The notes: generated by a model not told the origin, from the letters alone. DNA of 25,687 bases from JBBDXI01 sp040902425 (GCA_040902425.1 JBBDXI010000058.1:1-25687); one strand, 5' to 3'. Positions 14,421-21,431 are shown, counted from the first letter of the stretch. Numbers and translations: made by a program.

Positions 14421-14604
14421 GTCGGACGCGTCGGCCTCGTAGGCCGCCTTCAGGACTTCGTTGAGGTTCTCGTGCGGTTCGTGCGCGGGTCTGGGGGGAT
14501 GAGACTGGTGGACGGGGGTACATCGGCGCGGCGGGGGGGCGCGTTCACCGCGCGGGCGGGGGAAGGGGGGCGGGGTGTGCGGGCGGCGGGGCGTCGGCGG
14601 GCGC

Positions 14605-14610
14605 AGACTA
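14605..14610 (-). promoter_or_regulatory. Candidate -10-like TAGTCT upstream of pilT
   Basis: TAGTCT on the minus strand lies about 80 nt before ATG 14523, in the 196-bp gap after rnhA. No good start codon follows within 10 nt, so it would give an ordinary leader. The evidence is a single six-base match. Confidence 0.25.
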
Positions 14611-14679
14611 CGCAGACGTCATAAGCGGACCGCGGGAGGGCGCGGCGCGGGTTATCGAGGGGTAGCGGCCGGGGAAGAG

Positions 14680-14715
14680 AGGCACCAAGGCACGAGGCAT
14701 CGGGGCATCGAGCAC
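14680..14715. repeat. Degenerate single-arm AGGCACNA-type tandem repeat at the 3' end of rnhA
   Basis: AGGCACCA, AGGCACGA, GGCATCGG and GGCATCGA follow one another just outside the rnhA stop. The units resemble the reverse complement of the right arm of the array inside purL (20232-20280, GGCACGGA-type). No inverted partner is visible here. Confidence 0.5.
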
Positions 14716-14719
14716 CGAT

Positions 14720-15178
14720 TCAGGGGTCATCCCGGACGAGGGCCTCTCGGGCGGCGACGGCGAGGCGGTCGGCGCGTTCGTTCTCGGGGTGCTCGTTGTG
14801 GCCGCGGACCCAGTGGAAGCGGATGTCGTGCTGGGTGAGGAGGCGGTCGAGCTGCTCCCAGAGGTCACGGTTCATGACGGGCTTTTTCGCGGCGGTTTTC
14901 CAGCCGCGGGCCTTCCAGTCCTTGAGCCACTCCTTGAGGCCCTTGAGGACGTAGAGGGAGTCGGAGTAGAGGTCGACGGTGGAGCGGGCTTTGAGGGCGG
15001 AGAGGCCCTGGATGACGGCGATGAGCTCCATGCGGTTGTTGGTGGTGAGGGGCTCCGCGCCGGAGGCTTCCCTTTCCTTGGCGGGGTGCTTGAGGATGTA
15101 GGCCCAGCCGCCGGGGCCGGGGTTTCCGGAGCAGGCGCCGTCGGTGTAGAGCTGGACGTGGGGGAGGGGCGAGGGCAC
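14720..15178 (-). CDS. rnhA: Ribonuclease HI
   Basis: 152 aa from GTG 15178, normal length for bacterial RNase HI, which removes RNA from RNA:DNA hybrids. The four acidic catalytic residues are visible: D13 in YTDGACSGNPGPGG, E51 in NNRMEL, D73 in LYSDSLYV and D137 in NERADRL. H127 in RGHNEHPEN corresponds to the flexible-loop histidine. The basic handle segment (about 80-99, WLKDWKARGWKTAAKKP) is also present. A TACGCT box lies 8 nt before the GTG and there is no Shine-Dalgarno. It is upstream of pilT on the same strand, but a 196-bp gap makes co-transcription doubtful. Confidence 0.96.
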   Translation of the reverse strand: MPSPLPHVQLYTDGACSGNPGPGGWAYILKHPAKEREASGAEPLTTNNRMELIAVIQGLSALKARSTVDLYSDSLYVLKGLKEWLKDWKARGWKTAAKKPVMNRDLWEQLDRLLTQHDIRFHWVRGHNEHPENERADRLAVAAREALVRDDP

Positions 15179-15186
15179 GGGCGGGC

Positions 15187-15192
15187 AGCGTA
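15187..15192 (-). promoter_or_regulatory. TAnnnT -10-like box (TACGCT), 8 nt before rnhA
   Basis: On the minus strand TACGCT is followed by 8 nt and GTG 15178, with no Shine-Dalgarno sequence. It is consistent with leaderless rnhA mRNA. Confidence 0.5.
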
Positions 15193-15334
15193 GCAGGGCG
15201 GCCGAGCCCGTGGCGAAGGTGCTGGCGGTGGGGCTGGAGTTTGAGGATGAGGAATACCCCTAGCGGGAGACGGCGGAAGAAGGGCTCGACATCCTGGAAC
15301 GGTGGGCGTGAGGCGGAGTCGATGGGCGCGCTGG

Positions 15335-15340
15335 TAGTCT
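15335..15340 (+). promoter_or_regulatory. TAnnnT -10-like box (TAGTCT), 7 nt before the Y1 transposase gene
   Basis: TAGTCT is followed by CTGCCTC and ATG 15348. No Shine-Dalgarno is visible. Confidence 0.5.
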
Positions 15341-15347
15341 CTGCCTC

Positions 15348-15800
15348 ATGCAGTCATACACCAAGCTCCTATTCCATGTTGTCTTTGGCACCCGTGACCG
15401 GGTCGAACTGCTCACGCCGGCCATGCGGCCTCGGCTGATCGCCTACATAGGCGGAACGATCGCAAAGACCTCTGGTGTCCTGCTGTGCGGGCAGGCGATG
15501 CCCGAGCACGTGCACCTCTTCATCTCGCTCAACGCCACGGCGAACATCGCGGGAGCGGTCCGCGACATGAAGGCGAACAGCTCCCGGTGGTTGAAGGAGA
15601 CTTTCCCTGCGCTCGGTCGCTCGTTCGCGTGGCAGTCGGGGTACGGCGCGTTCTCGGTCAGCCACTCGTTGCGCGAGGCCGTCCGCAAGTACATCGAAAC
15701 GCAGGAGCGCCATCACGAGAAGCGGAGCTTCCGCGATGAGTACCTCGGCTTCCTCGACCGGCACGGGATCGAGTACAACCCGAGGACCGTGTTTGCGTGA
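15348..15800 (+). CDS. IS200/IS605-like Y1 (REP-associated-type) tyrosine transposase
   Basis: 150 aa, full length for TnpA/RAYT proteins. These HUH-family enzymes cut and rejoin single-stranded DNA at sites next to small hairpins. The HUH motif is H54-x-H56 in PEHVHLFISL. The catalytic tyrosine is probably Y115 in RKYIETQERHH, and the family signature QSGYGAFSVSHS (96-107) is intact. There is no accessory TnpB gene, and the flanks do not show the two short subterminal hairpins of a classical IS200 that I could define. Instead, nested palindromic REP-like units begin 43 bp after the stop, the arrangement expected for a domesticated RAYT with its cognate repeats. Codon use is less biased toward G-ending codons than neighbouring plus-strand genes, suggesting transfer. 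Confidence 0.88.
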   Translation: MQSYTKLLFHVVFGTRDRVELLTPAMRPRLIAYIGGTIAKTSGVLLCGQAMPEHVHLFISLNATANIAGAVRDMKANSSRWLKETFPALGRSFAWQSGYGAFSVSHSLREAVRKYIETQERHHEKRSFRDEYLGFLDRHGIEYNPRTVFA

Positions 15801-15842
15801 GGTCGTGCCCGTTGATCAGGCGGGCAGGTGTCAACGAGATGG

Positions 15843-16121
15843 CCTCTTCAGCCCGAGGGGGCGCAGCCCCGGAGGGCGGCAGATCGTTGCGAAGGGCGTC
15901 AGCCCTGGGACCGCGGGATTCTGAGCACCTGCTTGCCCTTTCTTCTGAGCCCCGGATGGGGCGGCACTGTTGGTCGTTCGCAGGCTCTGTGGCGCCCTCT
16001 GGGGCTGCGCCCCGCCGGGCTCAGGAGGGGAAGAGAAGAAAGGGCGCGGTCTTACCAGGGCTTACGCCCTTCGCAACGATCTGCCGCCCTCCGGGGCTGC
16101 GCCCCTCCGGGCTGAAGAGGG
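15843..16121. repeat. Nested palindrome of REP-like units downstream of the Y1 transposase
   Basis: 15843-15908 and 16056-16121 form an inverted repeat of 66 bp with only three mismatches by eye. Three copies of the core hairpin GGGGCTGCGCCCC (or its complement) lie at 15858-15870, 16001-16013 and 16093-16105. Each is surrounded by the related string GCCCTC-hairpin-CCGGGCT. A further, weaker inverted pair around 15934-15960 and 16011-16051 lies inside. The stretch 15801-16182 contains no gene. The arrangement resembles a bacterial interspersed mosaic element made of REP units, next to the enzyme type known to mobilise REPs. Confidence 0.88.
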
Positions 16122-16182
16122 TGGCTGTGGCTGGCGAGCGAGTTGATCCGGCTGAGACGCCGGGCGACGCCGGGCGTTGAAC

Positions 16183-18105
16183 CTACTGAGACTCCGCAGC
16201 CATTCGCTGCAGCGCCAGGTCGTGGGCGCGGTGGTACTCGATGGCGAGGCGGCCCCAGTCGAACTCCCAGGCGGTGCGTTCGACGGTGTTCCGGAGGGCG
16301 ACGCGGTCGCGCCTCCGGAGCTTGCAGAAGTCCAGGAGCTTCTGGGTGAGGTCGGCGGCGGCGTCGTGGTAGGTGCGGCCGCGGCGGCGGAGGAGGAGCA
16401 GGCCGAGCTCCTCGTGGCCCATGATGTGCTCGGTGGCCCAGCGGCCGAAGCCGGCGAGGTCGCTGGTGACGGCGGGGACGCCCAGGGCCATGCACTCCAG
16501 CGGGGTGTAGCCCCAGGGCTCGTAGAGGCTGGGGAAGACGCCGAGGTGGCAGCCGCGGACGAACTGCTCGTACTCCATGCCCCACAGCGGGCTGACGGGG
16601 CTGATGAACTCGGGGTGGTAGACGACCTTGACGGGGTCCTCAGCGCGGTTGATGAGGCCGAGCTGGCGGATGTAGTTGAGGACGGGGTCGGTCTGGTCAT
16701 CCTGGAGGAGGTGGGTGACGACCATGGGCAGGCCGGCCCAGCGGAAGGCGTACTGGGTGCGCTTGTGGCGGAGCTTCCAGTAGTCGTCCACCTGGTCGTC
16801 GAGGTGGATGCGCTCGCCGGAGGCGGCCTTGCGGAAGAGCTTGGGGGAGAGGTCATCCATGATGCGCTGGCAGACCTGGCGGAGCTCGGCGAGGACGGCG
16901 CGCTTTTCGAGCGCGAGCGGGTTGATCGTCTTGGTGGGCCGGTGGCTGATGATGAAGAAGACGACGGTGATGCCGAGGTTGGCGGACTTGAGCTCGGCGT
17001 TGAGGCGGGCCATGGCCTCCAGCGCGAGGTCGAAGCCCTTGTTGCGGGGCTCGAAACGGCCGGAGGTGAAGAAGTAGAGGGTCTTGTCGAGGTCGAAGGA
17101 GTAGCTGGGGAAGAAGTGGCCCATCGAGAACTCGTGGATGCGGTCCTTGAACTCGGCGTGGCGGAACTGCATCTCGTGGGTGAGGTAGTACTGGCGGATG
17201 TTGAGGCCGTTGGGGGTGACCAGGTCGGGCTGGCGGGCGAGGAGCTGGGTGCACTCCTCGGCGGTGACGGAGGAGACGGTGGTGAAGACGTGGGCGGCGT
17301 GGGCGCAGGTTTTCTCGGCGCGGAACTGGGCGCGGATGTTGTAGCGGGCGGCCTCGGTCTCGCCGTCGAGCCAGGGGAGGATGTCGTAGAAGCGCTCCTC
17401 GGTCGAGGCGATGTAGCGGCCGAGGAGGGTGGCGTGGGTGGTGAAGAGGGTGGCGATGGGGAGGCGCTGCTCGCGGAGCATGGGGAGGGCGAGGGAGCCG
17501 AGCCACTCGTGGAAGTGGGCGATGAGGGACCGCTTCGCGGGCGGGGCGGCGGGGCCGCCGGCGCCCTTGCCGTCGGACTTCTTGTTGCTGGGTGCGGCGG
17601 CGGGTGTCTGCCAATGTCCGGACAGCCTTTCCAGGAGGCGGCGGATGGACTCGCCGAAGGTGATGGCGTCGTTGAAGAGCCAGTCATCCGCGGGGGACTC
17701 GACGCCGTGCTTCTCCCAGAGGCGGTACTTGAGGTCGCCGAGCTTGTGCTGCTGGGACCAGTGCTCGAGGAGGAGGACGCGGGGGGAGCCGGGGATGAGC
17801 CAGCGGCCGTGGTGGATGGTGAGGCCCTCATCGCGGAGCTCGGCGATGACCTGCGCGAGCGGCCCGGTGGCGGGCGTGGGCTCGAACTCCAGGGCCGCCC
17901 TGGGCTCGACGTAGGGGCCGACGAGGCAGTAGCGGTCGCCCCAGCGTTCGACCAGCGCGGGGGCCTTGGAGCGGAGGACCTGGTAGATGCCGCCGACCTG
18001 GTTGCAGACCTCCCAGGCGAACTCCAGGAGCATGGCGCCCTCGGGGGCGCGGGAGTGGTCCTCGGGCTCGGCGGGGGCGGGCGTGGCGGCGGGCGCCTGG
18101 GGCAT
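16183..18105 (-). CDS. Glycogen synthase, GT3 family (eukaryote-type, UDP-glucose-type)
   Basis: 640 aa from ATG 18105. The protein follows GT3 glycogen synthases end to end rather than bacterial GT5 GlgA. The N-terminus has WEVCNQVGGIYQVLRSKAP (31-49), the GT3 nucleotide-sugar-side signature, then GDRYCLVGPY. Mid-protein it has FFIISHRPTKTINPLALEKRAV. The catalytic block is FVRGCHLGVFPSLYEPWGYT followed by LECMALG, with E529 and E537 spaced eight apart as in yeast Gsy2. Near residues 595-606 KLRRRDRVALRN matches the arginine-rich helix that binds glucose-6-phosphate in eukaryotic enzymes. It makes alpha-1,4-glucan; no branching enzyme or phosphorylase gene is nearby. The TACATT box 6 nt upstream replaces a Shine-Dalgarno. 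The start was chosen at the last ATG before the conserved fold. Confidence 0.9.
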   Translation of the reverse strand: MPQAPAATPAPAEPEDHSRAPEGAMLLEFAWEVCNQVGGIYQVLRSKAPALVERWGDRYCLVGPYVEPRAALEFEPTPATGPLAQVIAELRDEGLTIHHGRWLIPGSPRVLLLEHWSQQHKLGDLKYRLWEKHGVESPADDWLFNDAITFGESIRRLLERLSGHWQTPAAAPSNKKSDGKGAGGPAAPPAKRSLIAHFHEWLGSLALPMLREQRLPIATLFTTHATLLGRYIASTEERFYDILPWLDGETEAARYNIRAQFRAEKTCAHAAHVFTTVSSVTAEECTQLLARQPDLVTPNGLNIRQYYLTHEMQFRHAEFKDRIHEFSMGHFFPSYSFDLDKTLYFFTSGRFEPRNKGFDLALEAMARLNAELKSANLGITVVFFIISHRPTKTINPLALEKRAVLAELRQVCQRIMDDLSPKLFRKAASGERIHLDDQVDDYWKLRHKRTQYAFRWAGLPMVVTHLLQDDQTDPVLNYIRQLGLINRAEDPVKVVYHPEFISPVSPLWGMEYEQFVRGCHLGVFPSLYEPWGYTPLECMALGVPAVTSDLAGFGRWATEHIMGHEELGLLLLRRRGRTYHDAAADLTQKLLDFCKLRRRDRVALRNTVERTAWEFDWGRLAIEYHRAHDLALQRMAAESQ

Positions 18106-18111
18106 GGCATG

Positions 18112-18117
18112 AATGTA
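18112..18117 (-). promoter_or_regulatory. TAnnnT -10-like box (TACATT), 6 nt before the glycogen synthase start
   Basis: On the minus strand TACATT precedes CATGCC and ATG 18105. No Shine-Dalgarno is seen. Confidence 0.5.
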
Positions 18118-18140
18118 GCGGGAATGGCGGCGGCGGGTGC

Positions 18141-18169
18141 CACCGCTCGCCGTCCTGGGCGCAGCGGTG
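18141..18169. repeat. Dispersed hairpin repeat, copy 3 (inverted orientation, shortened inner stem)
   Basis: CACCGCT (18141-18147) pairs with AGCGGTG (18163-18169); CGCC pairs with GGCG; the loop is GTCCTG; a single unpaired C matches the bulged G of the other copies when read in reverse complement. Relative to copies 1 and 2 the outer stem has T-A replaced by C-G, a compensatory change. Confidence 0.75.
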
Positions 18170-18185
18170 CCGGGGTGGTGGCTCG

Positions 18186-18218
18186 CACTGCTGCGCGGCG
18201 AAGACGCCGCGAGCAGTG
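18186..18218. repeat. Dispersed 33-bp hairpin repeat, copy 2
   Basis: The layout is identical to the copy at 105-137: outer stem CACTGCT/AGCAGTG, bulged G, inner stem CGCGGC/GCCGCG, loop GAAGAC. The only two differences inside the element are at paired positions (C-G to G-C), so base pairing is preserved. It lies between the divergent glycogen synthase and purL genes. Confidence 0.85.
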
Positions 18219-18251
18219 GCACCCAAGCCGCGAGCCGTGGCACGGGGCCGG

Positions 18252-18257
18252 TATCAT
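18252..18257 (+). promoter_or_regulatory. TAnnnT -10-like box (TATCAT), 6 nt before purL
   Basis: TATCAT is followed by CCGCGC and ATG 18264. No Shine-Dalgarno or clear -35 is present. Confidence 0.55.
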
Positions 18258-18263
18258 CCGCGC

Positions 18264-21200
18264 ATGAGCGAGAATGGACGGGTGCACCGGGTGGAAGTGC
18301 GGGCGCGGCCGGGGATGGATGATCCGCGGGGGCGGGCGGTGGTGCAGCAGGGGGCGGCGGTGGGGGTGGCGGTGCGCGAGGCGCGGACGGCACGGGTGTA
18401 CCTGATCCAGGGGGCGTTGAAGGCGGGGGAGCTGGACGCGGTGTGCGCGGGGCTGCTGGCGGACCCGGTGACGGAGCGGGCGGAGGTCGGGGCATCGGCA
18501 GCGCCGGAGGGGGCGGCGATCATCGAGGTGCACCCGCTGCCGGGGGTGATGGACCCGGTGGCGCAGTCGGTGGCGGCGGCGATCCGCGAGCTGGTGGGGG
18601 CGGAGTGCCGGGTCTCGACGGGGGTGCGGTACGAGCTGATAGGGGTGGGGGAGGAGGAGGCGAAGCGGCTGGCGGAGCGGGTGCTGGCGAACCCGGTGGT
18701 GCACGCGATCCACACGAATCCGCTGCTGCCGGAGAGGCTGCCGCAGGGGCACGAGTACCGGTTCAAGCTGGTTCGGGTGCCGATCCGGGCGCTGGATGAC
18801 GCGGCGCTGGAGAAGCTGTCGCGCGAGGCGCACTTGTTTCTCAGCCCGGAAGAGATGCGGGCGATCCGGGATGAGTACCGGCGGCTGGAGCGGGAGCCGA
18901 CGGACATCGAGCTGGAGACGCTGGCGCAGACGTGGTCGGAGCATTGCGTTCATAAGACGCTGAAGAGCAGGATCAGGTACAGGAGCGAGGCAGCGACACA
19001 GCGAGACAGCGAGACAGGGGCGGACGCGATCCGGTGGGAGGGGCGGCCGGGGCACACGGTGCGGCGGACGGCGGACGGCGTAGAGGTTGAGATCGACAAT
19101 CTGCTGAAGAGCACGGTGGCGGCGGCGACGTTCGAGCTCATCGCGGATGGGGTGGATTGGACGCTGTCGGTGTTCAAGGACAACTCGGGGGTGATCGCGC
19201 TGGATGAGAGGAACGCGGTGTGCATCAAGGTGGAGACGCACAACCACCCGTCGGCGATCGAGCCGTACGGCGGGGCGGCGACGGGGGCGGGCGGGTGCAT
19301 CCGGGATGTCATCGGGACGGGGCTGGGGGCGAAGCCGATCGCGAACACGGATGTGTTCTGCGTGGCGCTGCCGGACCGGTGGGACGAGCGGACGCTGCCG
19401 CCGGGGTGCCTGCACCCGCGGCGGGTGCTGACGGATGTGGTGGCGGGGGTGCGCGACTACGGGAACCGGATGGGGATCCCGACGCTGAACGGGGCGGTGT
19501 ACTTCGACGACCGGTACATCGGGAACCCGCTGGTGTTCTGCGGGTGCATCGGGGTGATGCCGCGGGACAAGGTGAAGGGCGGGGCGAAGGCGGGGGACCG
19601 GATCGTGGCCCTGGGTGGTCGGACGGGGCGGGACGGGATCCACGGGGCGACGTTTTCCAGCGCGGAGCTGGAGCAGACGGCGTCGGATGAGTTTGCGCAC
19701 GCGGTGCAGATCGGGAACGCGATCGAGGAGAAGCGGGTGCTGGATGCGATTCTGAGGGCGAGGGACGAAGGGACGGAGGGACGGAGGGACGGAGTGGGGG
19801 AAGCGGGAGGGGGGCGGCCGCTCTACAACGGGATCACGGATTGCGGGGCGGGGGGGTTCTCGTCGGCGGTGGGGGAGATGGGGGCGGAGCTGGGGGCGGA
19901 GGTGCACCTGGACCGGGCGCCGCTGAAGTACGCGGGGCTGTCGTACACGGAGGTCTGGATCAGCGAGGCGCAGGAGCGGATGGTGCTGGCGGTGCCGGCG
20001 GCGAACATCCCGGCGCTGCGGCGGATCTGCGAGGACGAGGGCGTGGAGATGGCGGAGCTGGGGACGTTCGGCACGCCGACGAAGGAGCTGGTGCTGTTCT
20101 ACCGGGGGACGGAGGTCGGGCGGCTGTCCACGGCGTTCCTGCACGAGGGGCTGCCGCAGCCGGTGCGGGAGGCGGTGTGGGAAGGGACGAAGGGACGGAG
20201 GGACGGAGGGACGAAGGGGAATACCAACGCGTCCTTGCCTTCCCTTCGTGCCTCCGTGCCTGCGTGCCTCTGTGCCTTATTGGCGCACCCGAACATCGCC
20301 TCGAAACACTGGATCATCCGGCAGTACGACCACGAGGTGCAGGGGAACACGGTGGTCAAGCCGCTGGTGGGGCCGGCGGGGCGGGGGCCCGGGGATGGTT
20401 CGGTGATCGAGCCGGTGGCGGGCTCGGGCACGGGGGTGGCGGTCGCGTGCGGCTTGCAGACGGGCGTGGGCGACCCGGCGGTGGGCGGCGATCCGTATCT
20501 GATGGCGCTGGCAGCGATCGACGAGTGCATCCGGAACCTGGTGTGCGTGGGGGCGGACCCCTCGCGGATCGCGATCCTCGACAACTTCTGCTGGCCGAGC
20601 TGCGCGAAGCCGGGGAACCTGGGGGCGCTGGTGCGGGCCGCGGAGGGGTGCTACGACGGGGCGAAGGCGTACCGGACGCCGTTCGTGTCGGGGAAGGACT
20701 CGCTGAACAACCAGCTTCGGTACACGGACCCGGCGACGGGGGCGGAGCGGCTGATCGAGATTCCGCCGACGCTGCTGATCACGGGGATCGGGATCGTGCC
20801 GCGGGCGGAGGGGAAGGGTGTCGGCTCGGAGAGCCGACCTACCCGGGGCGGCATCGGCTCGGAGAGCCGACCTACCCGGGGACCTGCCCGGATCGTGACG
20901 ATGGAGGCGAAGCGTGAGGGGAACGTGCTCGTGCTCGTTGGGGAGACGAAGGATGAGCTGGGCGGGTCGCACCTTCAGCGGGTGCTGGGGGGCGGGGCAG
21001 CGCTGGCGGGGAGCCCGGTGCCGCGGACGGATTTGAGGATGGGGCCGCGAGCCGCGCGGGCGGTTGCGGAGTTGATCCGCGCCGGGGTGGTGCGGTCGGC
21101 GCACGATGTCTCGGATGGGGGGCTCCTGTGCGCGATCGCGGAGATGCTGATCGGGGCGGACGGGGCGGGGCAGGCAGGGATCGGGGCCTTGCTCGACCTG

Positions 21201-21431
21201 TCGGGTGTGCACGCCGAGCCTGTGGTGGCGGCGTTCTCCGAGTCGCCGTCGCGGTACGTGCTGGAGGTGTCGCCGCTGGACCTGCCGGCGATCACGTCGG
21301 CGCTGGGGGACATCGCGTGGGCGAAGGTGGGGGTGCTGGATGACAGCGGGTCGCTGCGGTGGGCGGGCGCGGCGTGCGATGTGTCGGTCGAGGCGCTGGC
21401 GGACGCGTGGCTGCGGCCGCTGGACTGGTAG
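18264..21431 (+). CDS. purL: Phosphoribosylformylglycinamidine synthase PurL with PurS-like N-terminus and four in-frame repeat insertions
   Basis: 1055 aa from ATG 18264. It catalyses the ATP-dependent conversion of FGAR to FGAM in purine synthesis and needs glutaminase PurQ in trans, since no glutaminase domain is present. Residues 1-85 and about 88-190 resemble two PurS-like modules. The linker holds WSEHCVHKTLKS (H227). The first synthase half has ETHNHPSAIEPYGGAATG (H326, H328), FSSAELEQTASDE and DCGAGGFSS (D526). The second half starts at YDHEVQGNTVVKPLVG and has HDVSDGGLL (H947). Four low-complexity segments absent from the family align with DNA repeats: residues about 243-252, 500-511, 640-673 and 853-873. 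All lie outside the motifs, so activity is probably kept. No Shine-Dalgarno; TATCAT lies 6 nt upstream. Confidence 0.95.
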   Translation: MSENGRVHRVEVRARPGMDDPRGRAVVQQGAAVGVAVREARTARVYLIQGALKAGELDAVCAGLLADPVTERAEVGASAAPEGAAIIEVHPLPGVMDPVAQSVAAAIRELVGAECRVSTGVRYELIGVGEEEAKRLAERVLANPVVHAIHTNPLLPERLPQGHEYRFKLVRVPIRALDDAALEKLSREAHLFLSPEEMRAIRDEYRRLEREPTDIELETLAQTWSEHCVHKTLKSRIRYRSEAATQRDSETGADAIRWEGRPGHTVRRTADGVEVEIDNLLKSTVAAATFELIADGVDWTLSVFKDNSGVIALDERNAVCIKVETHNHPSAIEPYGGAATGAGGCIRDVIGTGLGAKPIANTDVFCVALPDRWDERTLPPGCLHPRRVLTDVVAGVRDYGNRMGIPTLNGAVYFDDRYIGNPLVFCGCIGVMPRDKVKGGAKAGDRIVALGGRTGRDGIHGATFSSAELEQTASDEFAHAVQIGNAIEEKRVLDAILRARDEGTEGRRDGVGEAGGGRPLYNGITDCGAGGFSSAVGEMGAELGAEVHLDRAPLKYAGLSYTEVWISEAQERMVLAVPAANIPALRRICEDEGVEMAELGTFGTPTKELVLFYRGTEVGRLSTAFLHEGLPQPVREAVWEGTKGRRDGGTKGNTNASLPSLRASVPACLCALLAHPNIASKHWIIRQYDHEVQGNTVVKPLVGPAGRGPGDGSVIEPVAGSGTGVAVACGLQTGVGDPAVGGDPYLMALAAIDECIRNLVCVGADPSRIAILDNFCWPSCAKPGNLGALVRAAEGCYDGAKAYRTPFVSGKDSLNNQLRYTDPATGAERLIEIPPTLLITGIGIVPRAEGKGVGSESRPTRGGIGSESRPTRGPARIVTMEAKREGNVLVLVGETKDELGGSHLQRVLGGGAALAGSPVPRTDLRMGPRAARAVAELIRAGVVRSAHDVSDGGLLCAIAEMLIGADGAGQAGIGALLDLSGVHAEPVVAAFSESPSRYVLEVSPLDLPAITSALGDIAWAKVGVLDDSGSLRWAGAACDVSVEALADAWLRPLDW
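18991..19017. repeat. CAGCGASA octamer tandem repeat inserted in frame in purL
   Basis: CAGCGACA, CAGCGAGA, CAGCGAGA and CAG run in tandem and encode AATQRDSET-type residues between the strand IRYRS and the segment DAIRWEG. There is no inverted partner. The low-complexity stretch interrupts the region between the linker and the first synthase domain. Confidence 0.75.
19761..19795. repeat. AGGGACGR octamer tandem repeat (family D, single arm) inserted in frame in purL
   Basis: AGGGACGA, AGGGACGG, AGGGACGG, AGGGACGG and AG encode the EGTEGRRDG residues just before the conserved LYNGITDCGAGG. The same octamers recur at 20182-20219. Confidence 0.85.
20182..20280. repeat. Inverted AGGGACGR / TGCCTCCG array (family D) inserted in frame in purL
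   Basis: Left arm 20182-20219 has four to five AGGGACGR octamers. Right arm 20232-20280 has TGCCTCCG-type octamers, the near complement, with one systematic mismatch per unit. The spacer is about 12 bp. It encodes roughly residues 640-673, including SLPSLRASVPACLCALLA, between the two halves of PurL. Confidence 0.9.
20821..20881. repeat. Two tandem copies of a 28-bp hairpin repeat, 33-bp period, in frame in purL
   Basis: Copies at 20821-20848 and 20854-20881 are identical. Each contains TCGGCTC, GGA loop, GAGCCGA, then CCTACCCGGGG. The 33-bp period equals 11 codons, giving a tandem peptide GSESRPTRG. It lies just before the IVTMEAKREGN strand. Unlike the octamer arrays, each unit is itself palindromic. 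Confidence 0.92.

Noticed and set aside
13393..14523. A separate gene starting at ATG 14523 in the frame ending at 13393
   Set aside because: Beyond the first ~10 codons it is an out-of-frame reading of pilT with Arg/Pro-rich composition. Only its start codon is likely real, as the frameshifted start of pilT.
15179..15347. Left end of an IS200-type element upstream of the Y1 transposase
   Set aside because: Only short, unconvincing inverted repeats are visible (for example GGGC/GCCC near 15197-15210), so I could not define an insertion-sequence boundary.
18106..18495. Longer N-terminus for glycogen synthase, up to 18495
   Set aside because: It would cross two hairpin repeats and overlap the 5' part of purL with a Pro-rich sequence unlike any GT3 N-terminus.
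16062..20144. Very long open frames on the strand opposite real genes, such as 16062-20144 (-) and 8351-11215 (+)
   Set aside because: They are antisense to or span well-supported genes (glycogen synthase, purL, PilX-like). Their translations are low-complexity Arg/Pro/Gly or Val/Asp strings, typical shadows in G+C-rich DNA.
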